Notes: generated from the sequence alone by a model not told the origin. A stretch of DNA of 64,000 bases from Ditylenchus dipsaci (GCA_004194705.1 SADC01000790.1:1-64000); one strand, 5' to 3'; counted from the first letter of the stretch, positions 35,301-46,654 are shown. Numbers and translations are program-made.

Positions 35301-38300
35301 CTGCGATTAGGCACTGCTTTCCTCGATTTGTTAGAGACAAAATCCCCTAAAGTACCCAGTAAATAAAAAAAAACAAAGGTTCTTTACCTGAACAGATGGT
35401 TGATACGGTATGTTTTCACCTTCGTTAGGCTCACCGATCAGCGAGGCATCACCCACGTTTATAGCCATCAATATTGCTAAAACCAAACCGATAACAAAGA
35501 TTTTTCTACCAAATAAAACTTAAGTAAAGACCATCATGCTTTCAAAAACTTTGAAATACAAATTTTTGAAATTGGGATCAAATGAGGTGGGATTAAATGA
35601 GTTGTGATCAAATGAGTTGGGATCAAATGAGGTGGGATCAAATGAGGTGGGATCAAATGAGTTGTGATCAAATGAGTTGGGATTAAATGAATGGGATCAA
35701 ATGAGTGGGATCAAATGAGTTGTGATCAAATGAGTGTGTACGATCGATACGGTTGATTGGCTAGGGGACATTTTTCAAAAACGACTTTTTTCAAAAATGA
35801 CATTTTTTCAAACGACACTTTTCAAAACGACATTTTTCCAATACGACACTTTTCTAAACGACGTTTTTCCAAAACGAAATATTTCCAAGGGTCTAAGATA
35901 GCCAAATTGATAGCTTTTGGTGGATTGATTAACGTTTCTGGTCTGGTCGAGACAAGCACTGCGGCTCAGAAGCGAAAGATCAAGGGAATCAAAGAGGCTT
36001 TCGCAGCGTTCAATGCGGAGGAGATGGGCAACAGCAAGGCCCGGAATGGAAAAAATGTATAGGGTTTTTTGTATAATGCTAAATTTTAACAGGATTTGAT
36101 AACTGCTATTTTGAGAACTGTCGTTTTTAAGAATTGTCGGAACAATGGAAAAATGTCGTTTTGGAAAAGTGTCGTTTTGGAAAAGTGTCGTTTTGGAAAA
36201 ACGTCGTTTTGGAAAAATGTCGTTTAGAAAATGTCGTCTGGAAAAGGGTCGTTTGGAAAAATGTCGTTTTGAAAAAACTACATTTGAAAAGTGTCGTTTT
36301 TGAAAAATGTCCCCTAGCCGGTTGATTCGACACACTTTTATACCTAACTATTGGAATTTTTTATGTAAAAACTGCAATTTTTAGAGAAATTTTTTTAGGA
36401 AATTAATTTCCAGTACAAAAATATACTCCTGGATCCTTTTAGATAAAGTCAAAATAATTACTGGGAGCTGAGATACCATACCGAAAATCCAATTTAAGGA
36501 AGACACACTTTAGGGGGGGGGGGTATTTTGACTAGGAAATGGAATTTTGCAAGCTTGAGTTAATTTTATTTTTATTTTCAACCGCTTATTTTTTTCACAC
36601 AACACCACCTTTTTTCACACAAAAACACATCAGATCAAAATATCGAAACAATTTTTTTCTAAAAATATTTGTCCTAGTCCAATTTAAGGGCGTCCTGGTA
36701 GTTTTCGGATCTTTTTTTAAACTTTTTCAGAACTTATGTTTTTATCCGTGCTCTAGTAGACATGGTTATATACAATTTCATACTCAAAATGATGCTTTTT
36801 TTCGAACGACTATCAATTAGGTACACTTTTTGAATTTTTTTTGCAAATTTCACTAAAAAAATCGTCAATTTTCCTGACTTCGAATCTGTTTAGATCAGAT
36901 CGAAATAATATTTTTGAGCTCAGATAGAGCTCCTTTGAGTAGAAAAACCGGAAATTTCGCAACCACTTACCTACTTTAGTGGATATCTTAGCTTATAAAA
37001 ATCATTTTGATCTGATCTTAACGGATTCGAATTCAAGAAGAGATTTCAGTGATAGGGGTGACTTTCTGCAAAATTTGTCCTTGTAAACGGACGATTTTTT
37101 GATAAAAAAAATTGCAAAAAAAATTCAAAAAGTGTCGCTAATTGATATTCTACCATTTTCATAGACAAATTTGGAGGGTATTTTGATTTCTTGCAAAAAT
37201 TATTTGAATTATTCAAAATTCAAATACAACTCGTTTTGAAAAGCCGTGAGTGGTCTATATTCAGTCAAAAGCTAATACCGAAAAAGTTAAAAAAAAGTAA
37301 TCCTTTTTTCACCCCTAAGAATTTATCACAAAATCAAAAACATTGCTAAAATTTTACAAACCATCTCGATTCTGCTGGACCCTGCGGTTATTTCCTCTTT
37401 CTCCACCCATTCTGTCTCTGTTAATGTCTCTAGAAGGCTGATTCCGAGGCAAGGGAGCTCGTCTCTCCCGTTCTCCCTGCCCTTTGACCAGAACTACTGC
37501 TGGTTTTCTGGGTGACTGATCATCTTGGGCCTGTCGCCTGTTGACGCCTGACTGTTGACTCGTGGTGCTGGTGTTGGAACGACGTTTTGCAGGTTGTTCC
37601 GGTTCCAACCCCACTTCTTCCGTCTCATCACCTTCACTTCGACGGATGTTTTCGCCGTATTTTCGCACCAATTCTTTGGGAGTCTTTGGCTAAATGGCTT
37701 ATATAGTAGACGAAACCGCCGAAAATAAAATTAAAACCAACTTTTTGCTGGCGATCATCAAACAAATCGTGTTCCCACTTCCTGTCAGCTCTGCTTCTGA
37801 CGCCTCCAGCTGTAGATTTGGTGGCAATGCCTTCGTGGTCATCATCTTGCCTTTCTTCTGGCTGTTTGTCTTCGGCATCAGGTCCTGTAGCATCGGCATT
37901 GTTGGTGCTACCCCGCACATCGTGCATATAGAAGTTGCCATGCTTGGGGATGTAAGCAGGGGAGGACTTGATTTGGTCTTCATCTAAATCTTGTTCATTC
38001 TCTTCGTCATTGTCTTCACTGCCTTCTTCTTCATCCTATAATTATGCAATGTTCAAAATACAGCTGACTCTCGATGCACCCACCTCATATTCGACCCCGC
38101 CTAGGGTCTGATACTTTTTTAATTTAAAATTTGAAGCTTTTTGCCAAATTTTAGATTTATCAGTATAGTTCTGAAAATCGCAATGATTCTGAATTTACTG
38201 ACTGCTTATGCGAGCGATAATAATTTTGCCATTTTGACATGGTACACCATATTTTGGAAAATGGAAGCGAATTATAATGAGAGGCGCAGGTGTTAATGGC

Positions 38301-41300
38301 AGAACTATTATCATTTGGAAAAAAACAGCTGGTAAACTCGGAACCCTGACGATTTTCGGAATTAGACTGACGGATCCCATCGAAATTTCGAAAATTGAGG
38401 TAAAAAAATCTCAATCCATAGCAAACATTTTACACCGCTGATTATTGCCTTTTCTTGAATCTTACGACCTCTAGTTATTCCGCATTTTTTAGATTTTGGT
38501 TGAGATAGGTTTGGTTGAGAACTCACAATTTTCAACATTTTTTTATTTGAAACGCTGGAAAATAATCCCTATAGAGAATTATTAAAGATTACACCATAAA
38601 ATAGAGAATCCAGGCTACCATATATACAATTAGTAAGATCTCTAAAGACCAACCTCATCTTCCTCATATTCGTCATCTGCCGAGTCAACTGGTTCCTTCC
38701 TGGTGTCTTTGTTGGCTACAGTTTGTCCATCACTTTCAGAAAGCGTATCTTCTTCAGCTGTTTTGTTGATTGCAACAGCCGATGCTTGACCGGTTGGAGG
38801 GGCACTTGAGTCTTCGGTTGATTGATTGATGTTTTCGGAAGTAGCATTCTCTTTGTTGTCAGAAGAGTCGGCTGGTGTTTCCTGTTCTTTGCAATGTGAC
38901 TTTTCTGTCGACAAAGTCTCTTGGGCCACTGAAAATGAACCTGGTCGAAATAGCTGATTTGGAGCTATTCAAACATACTTTCAGCGTCTTCTTTGGTCTT
39001 CTCTGTGTTCTCAACTGTGAGATTGGATACTTCTTTGCAAAGGGCATCTTCTGAAAATTTTAAATTTTAGGTCGAGAAATATGTCACGTCATAGGCTTTG
39101 AGCGGGTCATTTGATACTTTAGCCCTTCAATGCGCACTGTCCCATATATGGGACAAATTTTAAAATGCCAATTCTTACTTGACAAATGATTAATTTTTCA
39201 TAATTTTTTACCAAGTTGTAGAAAAAGCATGAAATTCATAGGCTCGGTAAATTCATCCATGGTGATTCATCCACGGTAAATTCAGTAAATTCTAATGGTA
39301 AATTTATCCATTGGCAAATTTAATAATGAACTAGCATAAACACGCAATTGTTTTCTGTAATTAGTAGATCCCTTGCCTAGATGCTTGAACACCCTCACTT
39401 AGTAACGCTAACTGGTACCAGTAGGTGGACTACCCCTGATTACTACCACCTAAAACCACTACCTGATCAATACCATGTGAGTACCATTACCTTGAACCCA
39501 TAATACCACAACTTTTGTGCTTGAGTCTAGGGTTGGTGGTGATAGTACAAGATTATGTGTTAACAGAAACAGTAGTATTCAAACCAGTGAATCTAAATTT
39601 TGCGAATATGGAAATGGGTACTTCTTTAGGACAAGGCAACTTTTTTTTGGTATTGAGGTTTTGTTTTTTAGAAAAATAGATTAATAGATTGGTATTGAAT
39701 AAATAAATAGGGATTTCGCATTGGATGAATTTACCGTGGATGAATTTGCCATGGATTAATTTACCGTTGCCAAAGCTTTTTAGTTACCTATATAGAAAAA
39801 AAACTCTCTGAGTGTAAAAACTCTTTGTTTGGTATGTTCCGGGCACTTTTTTCGAAAAATTTTTGCACATCTCTCAAGTAACTTTTTATGGGGAGTACGA
39901 AAATTTTTTTTTAGCTCAACTTTTTTTTCCCAATTTTTCAGGGCAAAAATTTTTTTTTCTTTCGATTTTTTGAGGGTGTTCCGAAAATTTTTCGGAGCTG
40001 GGCTGAGCAAAAGGCACATCTCCAGAATGTTAGCTATCGAATAAAAAAAAGATTAGATCAGTACGACGATTTTGAAGGTCACTTTGGGCGGTTACAAGCG
40101 ACCAAATTGTTTAAAAAATTCAAAAATTTTGAAATTTGGCCCGAATTTGAATTCGTGCCAAAAATTCGAAATTTTTGTCTCGACAAGAATCAAAGTTAAA
40201 TCGTGTTTCTGGGTTAACTTTGTGTTCTGAAACACATTTGGAACAAACTTTTTAGAAATTTTCAACGAAAATTTGAGTTTTCCAGCATTCAAAATTCAAA
40301 TTGGCGCAAAAATGAAAATTTTCATTTTTGAAGCAAATAGTCGATATAGATGATGTTTTACTATAAGTTTTCGCCCTTAACACCATGGTTTTAGAGTTTT
40401 GGTTGGACGTCTCTAAAATGGCTATAATATGCTACGCTGGGTTGGATGTCCTGAAAATGGGCGTGAGATCGCAAGCTGGGTGGGATGTCCTGAAAATAGG
40501 CGTGAGATCGCGAGCTGGGTGGGATGTCCTGAAAATGAGCATGAGCTACCATGCTGGGTTAGATGTGGCTAAAGGGGTATGATATGTCAGACTGAGTTTT
40601 ATGTCTCTCAATCGGGTATGAGATCCCGGGCCGGGTTGGATGTCTTGAAAATTGGCATAAGATCCCAGGCTGGGTTGGATATCCTGAAAATTGGCATGAG
40701 AGCCCAGGCTGGGTTTAATGTCCTGAAAATTGGCATGAGATCCCGGGCTGGATTGAATGTCCTGAAAATCGGCATGAGATCCCAGGCTGGGTTGGATGTC
40801 GTGAAATCAGGTATGAGATCCCGGGCTGGGTTGGATGTCCTGAAAATCGGCATGAGATCCAGGCTGGGTTGGATGTCGTGAAATCAGGTATGAGATCCCG
40901 GGCTGGGTTGGATGTCCTGAAAATTGGCATGAGATCACAGGCTGGGTTGGATGTCCTGAAAATCGGCATGAGATCCCAGGCTGGGTCGGATGTCGTGAAA
41001 TCAGGTATGAGATCCCGGCTGGGTTGGATGTCGTGAAATCAGGTATGAGATCCCGGGCTGGGTTGGATGTCCTGAAAATTGTCATAAAACGCTGGGATTG
41101 GGTTGTGTGTCCTGAAAATTCGACAATTTAGGTTTGATCTACCCAAGTTGGCTGAGAAACTTATTATAAAGGGTGCTCTAAATTTTCAAATAAAAAGCAT
41201 AGTATTTTGAAAAATTCTGGCTGCTTTAAGCAGCCATCTAGCACCAGTACGACGCGCGTAGCGCGTTTAAAATACAATGAAGTTTTAAAATTTAAATTAA

Positions 41301-43369
41301 CTAATATTTTTTTTTAAAATCTTTATTGTGCTGGGCCTCCCTAGTTTACAACTTTAAAAAAAGGACTCTTAATGCTACTAAAGCGATTTGGAACTTCACA
41401 ACTTTTCATTACCGAGTGAATTAAGTTGCTATGAAAGATTTTAAGCTTATTCTTAATGTCGGTTAAGAAAGCAGTATTGTAAATAATAACATCAAACTAT
41501 CAGTCTCGACGAGAGTTGACTACATTAATAGCTTAAGAAAAAAAAACTACAAAATCAGGAGCTGGCGTAAAAGCAAACTTTAATTTTAACGTTTTCATAT
41601 TTATTTCTTGGATAAGAAGGTGTGTTTGGATGCGATGCAAAACCTGTGGTGCATAATGCTCCGGCTCTGGCTTTCGCCAGAGAAAAAGCGTTTATAAACC
41701 ACTGCTTGTTACTTTTTGGGTTTTCAAATAAAACCCTTGGAAACTGGTAGAGCCAATGTCTCAGAGTGAGTCAACATTTTGCCAAATGATGTTCTGAGAC
41801 ATTGGCCCTGCCGGAATCGCAATAGATTCCCGTTCACGTGTTAAATGAATGGGCAATTCTTAAGTCCACCCCATACTCGGATTTTTTGAAAGTGACCCAA
41901 AATCACCCCCGAACTCTTTTCCTGCACCACACAATAAGAGAAGTATTTCTCAACACTTTCTCAATTAAAAAAACTTGGTCAATCAATTTTGCCACCCACC
42001 CCTTGGTGGTAGATGGTCTTTTTAGAAATTTTTTTACCAAATTCAAAATTGGCTTTATTCCAAAATTATTTTGATATTTTTCATTTTTTTCGAATAAAAA
42101 TTTTTTAGTCTTGGAAGAAAGACATAAAAAAAGACTCTATATGCATTTTATGGTCAAGAGTACTTCTCGGAATCATGTCTAAGGTATGTGGGTGTGCGCA
42201 TCTCAACTCAAACCCCCAAGCCCCCTGCGCCCCGAAGGGGCTTGGGGGCTTGGAGTTGAGATGCGCACACCCACATACCTTAGACATGATTCCGAGAAGT
42301 ACTCTTGACCATAAAATGCATATAGAGTCTTTTTTTGCCACGGCCCAGTTGAAAAACATGGTGAGGCAGTCGAAGAATACATATATTTCCTTTTCTATTG
42401 TTCTGCCATAAAAGTGGCCCCTTTTATTCCCTTCCCCTCCCAATACAGCCCTTAATCCCTTTAAAATTCAAAAGGCGCCAATTTAAAAATATTTTTTTTT
42501 CAAAATTCTCTAAAATTTTGCCTTGGGGGACCAAGGCAAATCCCAAAAAAAAATTTTTCACTTTCACAGAATCTGATGATCATTTCCCGTAAAAATCCGG
42601 GTCGAGAAACACGAATATGCAATCGGTTTTTAAAAATTGACCTCGAAAGTGGGTCAGCCGTGGGAGGGGGGCCAAGTAAAGTGTTACCATATATATATAT
42701 ATGCACATATATGTCAGTGTAAAAAAATTGAAAATTTGAAATGTAAATACCTAGAACAAGAAGTTTTAAAAAGAGTTTTTAGCTATGGTAAATCAAACAT
42801 TTTTATTGACACGACCACTCAAAAGATAGTCCTGTTTCTTAGTTACATTTTAATTGGTCGATTACCTAAAAATGTTGGATTTTTCATAGCTAAAAACTAA
42901 ATGCCACAAATGACTTGGGGGTTGTGAATTCCAATAATAAACCATGGTCTATTAATAACGGTTCTACGGTAGGCTTTGAGGTGTGGTTGCACCTTGATTT
43001 AACAACTGAAGACAACAAAAATTCACCTGGATTCTTGTCTTCAGCTTCTTTGCTTTCAGAGGATCCTTTCTCAGCCTTGGATTGAGTGACTGTATCACCA
43101 CTTTCTGATCGATGGTTTCCGACAGCCCCATTTGTGGTTGCCTCAGAGCTTTCTTTTATTACAGAATTACTCTCAGCAACAACATCGATGCCTTTCGCAC
43201 CATCATCTCCGTTTTTAAAAAGATTGGTGGATGAAGCTTTATCCGTTTGGCTAATATCGTGCTTTTCCGCAGTATCTATATCACCTGCCACACTACTATG
43301 CGCGTTCTTTGGTGGTGAATCAGCAGCGATTACTTCATCGCTTGGACTATTCTTTTCGACCTCAGACAT
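32339..43369 (-). CDS. CASC3: CASC3/MLN51/Barentsz exon-junction-complex factor
   Basis: Six minus-strand exons join in frame: 43027-43369, 38979-39050, 38654-38928, 37742-38035, 37362-37689 and 32339-33411, coding for 794 residues. Recognition rests on the SELOR/Btz domain, which clamps eIF4A3 and RNA in the exon junction complex: SPAYIPKHGNFYMHDVRG and RKWEHDLFDDRQQK in exon 4, then ELVRKYGENIRRSEGD in exon 5. N-terminal to it is an acidic, low-complexity region with EEEGSEDNDEENEQDLDED. The last exon is rich in R, G, Q, N and P, as in other family members. The protein acts in mRNA localisation and decay. Introns 1 and 5 are each about 4 kb and hold a minisatellite and a MULE; the start at 43369 is 7 nt after an acceptor-like AG. 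Confidence 0.92.
33682..35742 (-). mobile_element. MULE DNA transposon in CASC3 intron 5, tandem-repeat TIRs
   Basis: Ends starting CGTAC and CTCATTTGATCAC are inverted on the right, and ATCGATACGGTT lies on both sides (33670-33681, 35743-35754); MULEs usually duplicate 8-11 bp, so one or two of these bases may be chance. Each TIR is an array of CTCATTTGATCCCA units (about five on the left, about ten on the right). The inner region encodes a spliced FLYWCH-transposase relic on the minus strand. Confidence 0.88.
34205..35468 (-). pseudogene. FLYWCH-MULE transposase, internally deleted
   Basis: Several minus-strand exons joined by short introns can be read. The first starts at 35468 (MAINVGDASLIGEPNEGENI). 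Next comes a FLYWCH finger (GYEFV, WRC, SKC, PNAH) and then a piece with FCLFHLSKNAFANMQ. LPALAFLPVQDV and YFEKTYIRRK follow, then NNHVEGWHKGFNERL, a conserved C-terminal MULE signature. The last exon ends at 34205 after EVGEEENERF. The segment that should carry the catalytic aspartates between the finger and CLFHL is missing, so it should be inactive, although the splice sites look preserved. Confidence 0.75.
35759..36319 (+). mobile_element. Pack-MULE-like element with captured coding-like segment
   Basis: GGCTAGGGGACATTTTTCAA and complement form the ends, flanked by GGTTGATT (35751-35758, 36320-36327). Each arm is a tandem array of AAAACGACATTTTTC-like units. Between them, about 35890-36060, is a segment with a coding look: an open frame reading VSGLVETSTAAQKRKIKGIK onward, ending in TAG at about 36060. 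I do not recognise its source. It inserted right beside the previous MULE, their target duplications overlapping. Confidence 0.75.
36815..37140. repeat. Foldback in CASC3 intron 5
   Basis: CACTTTTTGAATTTTTTTTG, TCGTC and GATCAGATC blocks appear in mirrored order on either side of about 36977. A GGGGGGGGGTATTTTGACT stretch lies upstream at 36517. Confidence 0.55.
38036..38653. other. CASC3 intron 3
   Basis: An AT-rich intron without a clear element boundary; CCCGCCTAGGGTCTGATAC at 38096 resembles the tip of the 30400 element. Confidence 0.4.
39243..39778. mobile_element. Foldback with GGTAAATTCATCCA tandem tips (CASC3 intron 1)
   Basis: The left tip has several GGTAAATTCATCCATGG-like units; the right tip has GGATGAATTTACCGTGG units in inverse order. 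Related units at 33793-33830 lie inside the MULE TIR. The interior has no gene. Confidence 0.6.
40400..41117. repeat. 39-bp minisatellite, about 17 units (CASC3 intron 1)
   Basis: Units vary around GGCTGGGTTGGATGTCCTGA plus AAATCGGCATGAGATCCC. The period is 39 bp, occasionally 38 or 40. Because 39 is a multiple of three, frames stay open on both strands and spell a 13-residue repeat (KIGMRSQAGLDVL on the plus strand). I regard these as non-coding consequences of the period, since they sit inside an intron. Confidence 0.85.
41118..42110. other. CASC3 intron 1, non-coding
   Basis: Contains GGCTGCTTTAAGCAGCC (about 41219) and a small hairpin with GCCAATGTCTCAGA and inverse (41753-41808). No gene. 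Confidence 0.4.
42136..42336. mobile_element. GC hairpin core, A-A form
   Basis: A near-perfect 200-bp palindrome. GACTCTATATGCATTTTATG, CTTCTCGGAATCATG, then TCTAAGGTATGTGGGTGTGC lead to the CCCCCTGCGCCCCGAAGGGG loop, and everything repeats in reverse. Both halves are type A. The right flank up to about 42486 is nearly identical to 43476-43685. Confidence 0.85.
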
Positions 43370-43417
43370 TTTGACACTAAAGTTGACAAAATAATTTTCA
43401 AGGTCTACACGTAAATC

Positions 43418-43690
43418 TCTCGCCCCCGAAGGGGCGCAGGGGGCTTGAGAGTTAGAGATGCGCGCACTCACTTACCTTAGACATGATTCCGAGAAGTACT
43501 CTTGACCATAAAATGCATATAGAGTCTTTTTTTGCCACGGCCCAGTTGAAAAACATGGTGAGGCAGTCGAAGAATACATATATTTCCTTTTCTATTGTTC
43601 TGCCATAAAAGTGGCCCCCTTTTATTCCCTTCCCCTCCCAATACAGCCCTTTATCCCTTTAAAATTCAAAAGGCGCCAATTTAAATTTTT
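43418..43690. mobile_element. Half core element beside the CASC3 start codon
   Basis: The GC loop and one type A half (GAGATGCGCGCACTCACTTA, GATTCCGAGAAGTACTCTTG) are followed by about 200 bp almost identical to 42278-42486 in the same orientation. It begins about 50 bp upstream of the CASC3 start codon. Confidence 0.8.
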
Positions 43691-44867
43691 CAAATTTTGA
43701 CTAAAAAACCATGATACCCCCCCTGTGGTTCGAAAAAAAATTTTTTTCTCAGAACCAAAAAAACGCGCGGCTTTCTTATGAAATCGGGGTCGAGAAACAC
43801 GAATATGAAGTTATCTCCTCCACCTGATCAGTCCCCGTGGGGGGATTCGTCACTGCAACCAATTTTTCCTATTCGGTACAACACTGAGAGTGAAAGGCAT
43901 AGTGGGAGTGAAAGGAGAAACCACTAATTGGATCTACTCTACAGGACTACTCCAGCACTGGGGTTTCTATTTCAAATCGTGTTCAGGACACGATTCTGAA
44001 TAGGGTATGATACCTTCAAAGTTATTCCAGTGAAGAAAAAATAATTTCTGCTACCACCGGGATTCGAACCTGTAACTTCAAAAAATTTGCGCAAATGAGT
44101 TTGCGTAAATGAGTAGTAACATCAATAACCTGTGAAAAAGCAAAAGAGTGGCACAAGAAATGAATTTATTAAAAAATAGTAACACATTTTTATTGTAAAA
44201 AAATTAGAACAAAACCCTGAAAATTCAAAAAACTGCAGTGACTACAGCTTTGAAATATGCATGACAGCATTCTACTCTAAATAAAGTTAAAAACTCAACT
44301 TATAGCCCGCAATCATTTTGCCGTTGAAAAAAAAGAGCAGATTAGCACAGAGGGCACGAAATAAAAAGCTCAAATCTAATGTTGATTTGAAATGGCGCAT
44401 CTAAAAAATTTTCCCGCAATAAAGTTTAAAATTTAAACTGAATTTTGCAAACTTCACAAACATTATTATAATTTTGATTTACATGCTTTACTCTGGCGCC
44501 TGTTCGTGATATCTTATCGAGAATTGTTTACAATCGTTTTAAAGTATATTAAAAATTATGTGGCTGTATTTCTCTTTTCGACCCCGAAATGGCCCTTTTC
44601 TGCCTCACTCCAAATTCTCACTCGGCTATTGAAAAATAAATAAAAGATAAAGAAAAAAGTAAAAAGTTCACTCTCCATTAAAACCCTAATAACAAATTAA
44701 TTTTGGCTTTCGGCAATTTCGGAGTTGGTTCTGAGCGGTCCTGAAAAGGAAAGAAGTTGGTGTAAGGCTACAAATACTCATAGCCGAGGTTACTGGCTCG
44801 AATCGCTATGGGTGCGCACCTTATTTTTTACCTCATTTTTTTATTTGACTTAGTTTTATTTTTTCAG
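43691..44867. other. Region upstream of CASC3 with tRNA-like pieces
   Basis: At 44041-44075 the minus strand reads GGTTCGAATCCCGGTGGTAG, like the T arm and 3' end of a tRNA, without a matching 5' half. At 44795-44815 ACTGGCTCGAATCGCTATG is a poorer B-box match. These may be SINE tails. A GAGAGTGAAAGG block near 43888 resembles the arm of the element at 81-911. Confidence 0.35.
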
Positions 44868-45240
44868 GTCATTCAAGTGGATATCCACTTAACTAGGAAG
44901 TACCTACTGGGTCGGGGTGGGTAAATCTCAATTTCACTGCTAACGGACCCAATTTCCTACACAATTTTAAGTTAAGAAAAATGGTTCATTTTTTATTTTT
45001 TAGAAATTTTTATTTTTCAGGTCGAAGAGGTGGATATCCACCCTACCAGGAGGTACCCACCGCAGCTTAGCTTTGAATGCTCTTTAGGTAGATTGGGTAT
45101 TTTTTTATTGGTTTAAATAGCCTCAAAATGATTTTAGTACCTTATAGGTGAATTGGGTACTCCCCAGGTGATTTGGGTGCAGTGCATGTGCTATTAAGTG
45201 ATTTCAATAACCTCTAAGTGGGTCGGATATCTTCTGAGTA
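44868..45240. repeat. Satellite-like units and GGTGAATTGGGTA repeats
   Basis: Two units with GTGGATATCCAC (44878 and 45032), about 153 bp apart, match the array at 10150-11370. They are followed by short AGGTGATTTGGGT-type repeats resembling 13270-13660 on the other strand. Confidence 0.5.
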
Positions 45241-45359
45241 CCAGAAGCAGAATGACGAAAAAGAATCATGAAAGTTTTATAATTCATACTTCATATTCAT
45301 GCAAGAACAATAATCAGACCGTCAAAAAAAAGCATGATTTGTGAAAAAAATGGAAATTT

Positions 45360-45640
45360 ATTTCGTCCCGAGACTGAAGAGTCAGAGTGAGGGTTTGGAG
45401 AGTGAGAAAATGCTCAAAATCCGAACCCTCACTTGGTTTTTCACTCTTCTGAACCCTTACTCCAAACCCTCACTCGGCTATTACAATAGATAAAGTTGCG
45501 GATTTGAGGACATGTGAGGATTCGGAGAGGGTTCGGAGTGAAGGTGCGGATTTAAGTGAGGAGTGAAGGTTCGGAATTTCGGTATCCCCCAATATAGAGT
45601 GAGGGTGTGGAGTTAGGCTTCGGATCAGTCATTCGAGATG
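45360..45640. repeat. GAGTGAGGGTTCGGA-type repeats
   Basis: Inverted and direct copies of GAACCCTCACT and AGTGAGGGTTTGGA lie on both sides of TCGGCTATTACAATAG; probably the arms of another foldback. Confidence 0.45.
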
Positions 45641-45754
45641 CGGCTTGGGCTGCAGGGCTGCCATCTCAAAATTTAAAAAAAAAAAGGTTTGGTCAAAAAA
45701 ATGAATTTGAAGGAAAAAGTGCATTTTATCTAGTGCTTAATGCCCTTTGAATAG

Positions 45755-45885
45755 AGACAGAAACGGGACGGGATCCCGTCGGGATCCCGCCCGACCCTAT
45801 TTTGAGCCAAAATCCCGTCCCGAAATCCCGCCCGATGATTTACCAAAATTCCGATCCCGAAATTCGTTGAATCCCGATCGACAAT
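45755..45885. repeat. CGGGATCCCG-rich repeat
   Basis: GAATAGAGACAGAAACGGGA then CGGGATCCCGTCGGGATCCC. The same sequence class (GAATAGAGATAGAAA, CGGGACGGGATTT) flanks the MITE at 6565-6991, showing that MITE jumped into a copy of this repeat. Confidence 0.5.
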
Positions 45886-46418
45886 TTTCATTCTTTCTAT
45901 TGTTTTAAAACTATCAATATTTTACGTTTTCATCTTAATTTATCCTGATTTATGACAGATTTTTCAATGCATATTTCAATGGATGTATTAGAAAAGTACA
46001 CTTAATCTAAGAATTTAGTCGCCTTTTTCGAGTTTATAAAAGAAAAATACAATTTTACCACTTTTTTGAAGAAATTTTAACCTTTTTATACTTTCTTTTC
46101 CTAAGTGTAAATCAACTTTTCTGAGTACAAAAAATCAGAACTTAACACTCTATTTTAAAGTTACCGGAGTTACCGATTCAACCGATGCTCTGATAGGCCG
46201 ACATGTCGGGTTATTTTTCAATCAATCAAAAGCCAAAAATGTTGAGGTCAATAAGGTTTTTGGGTGAAAACGCGAAATCTAAAAAGGGGAATCGGTAGAG
46301 TTCGTAGGAGTTGAAAAAACGCGAAAAACGGCTTTGCATTAAAAATTCTCCAGTGTGAGATATACGTCTACCAAGTATCGGGTGCCGGGTTAATAGAGAC
46401 TGTTCGCCTATTAGAGTA

Positions 46419-46654
46419 CAGTAGAACCTCGTTATAAGATACACCCAATATAAGATACACCTGGGTCCGGTCCCAAGTTAAATAACTCCCGTCAAATTAC
46501 CCCCTATATAAGATACACCTCGTTATAAGATACACCTGGGTCCGGTCCCAAGTTAAATAACTCCCGTCAAATTACCCCCCTATATAAGATACACCTCGTT
46601 ATAAGATACAGCTGGGGTCGGTCCCTGGGTGTATCTTATAACGAGGTTCGACTG
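46419..46654. mobile_element. pogo-type MITE with TA duplication
   Basis: CAGTAGAACCTCGTTATAAG and complement (CGAGGTTCGACTG), with TA on each side. The interior holds a direct duplication of about 76 bp containing ACACCTGGGTCCGGTCCCAA. The tips have the CAGTNNAACCTCG form common in Tigger/pogo elements. Confidence 0.75.

Noticed and set aside
40400..41117. CRISPR-like array
   Set aside because: Units are contiguous and diverged, with no unique spacers, and the DNA is eukaryotic; it is a minisatellite.
42690..42715. TATATATATATATG microsatellite
   Set aside because: Short and unremarkable in AT-rich intronic DNA.
44041..44075. A tRNA gene on the minus strand
   Set aside because: Only the T arm and 3' strand are tRNA-like; there is no A box, D arm or anticodon arm.
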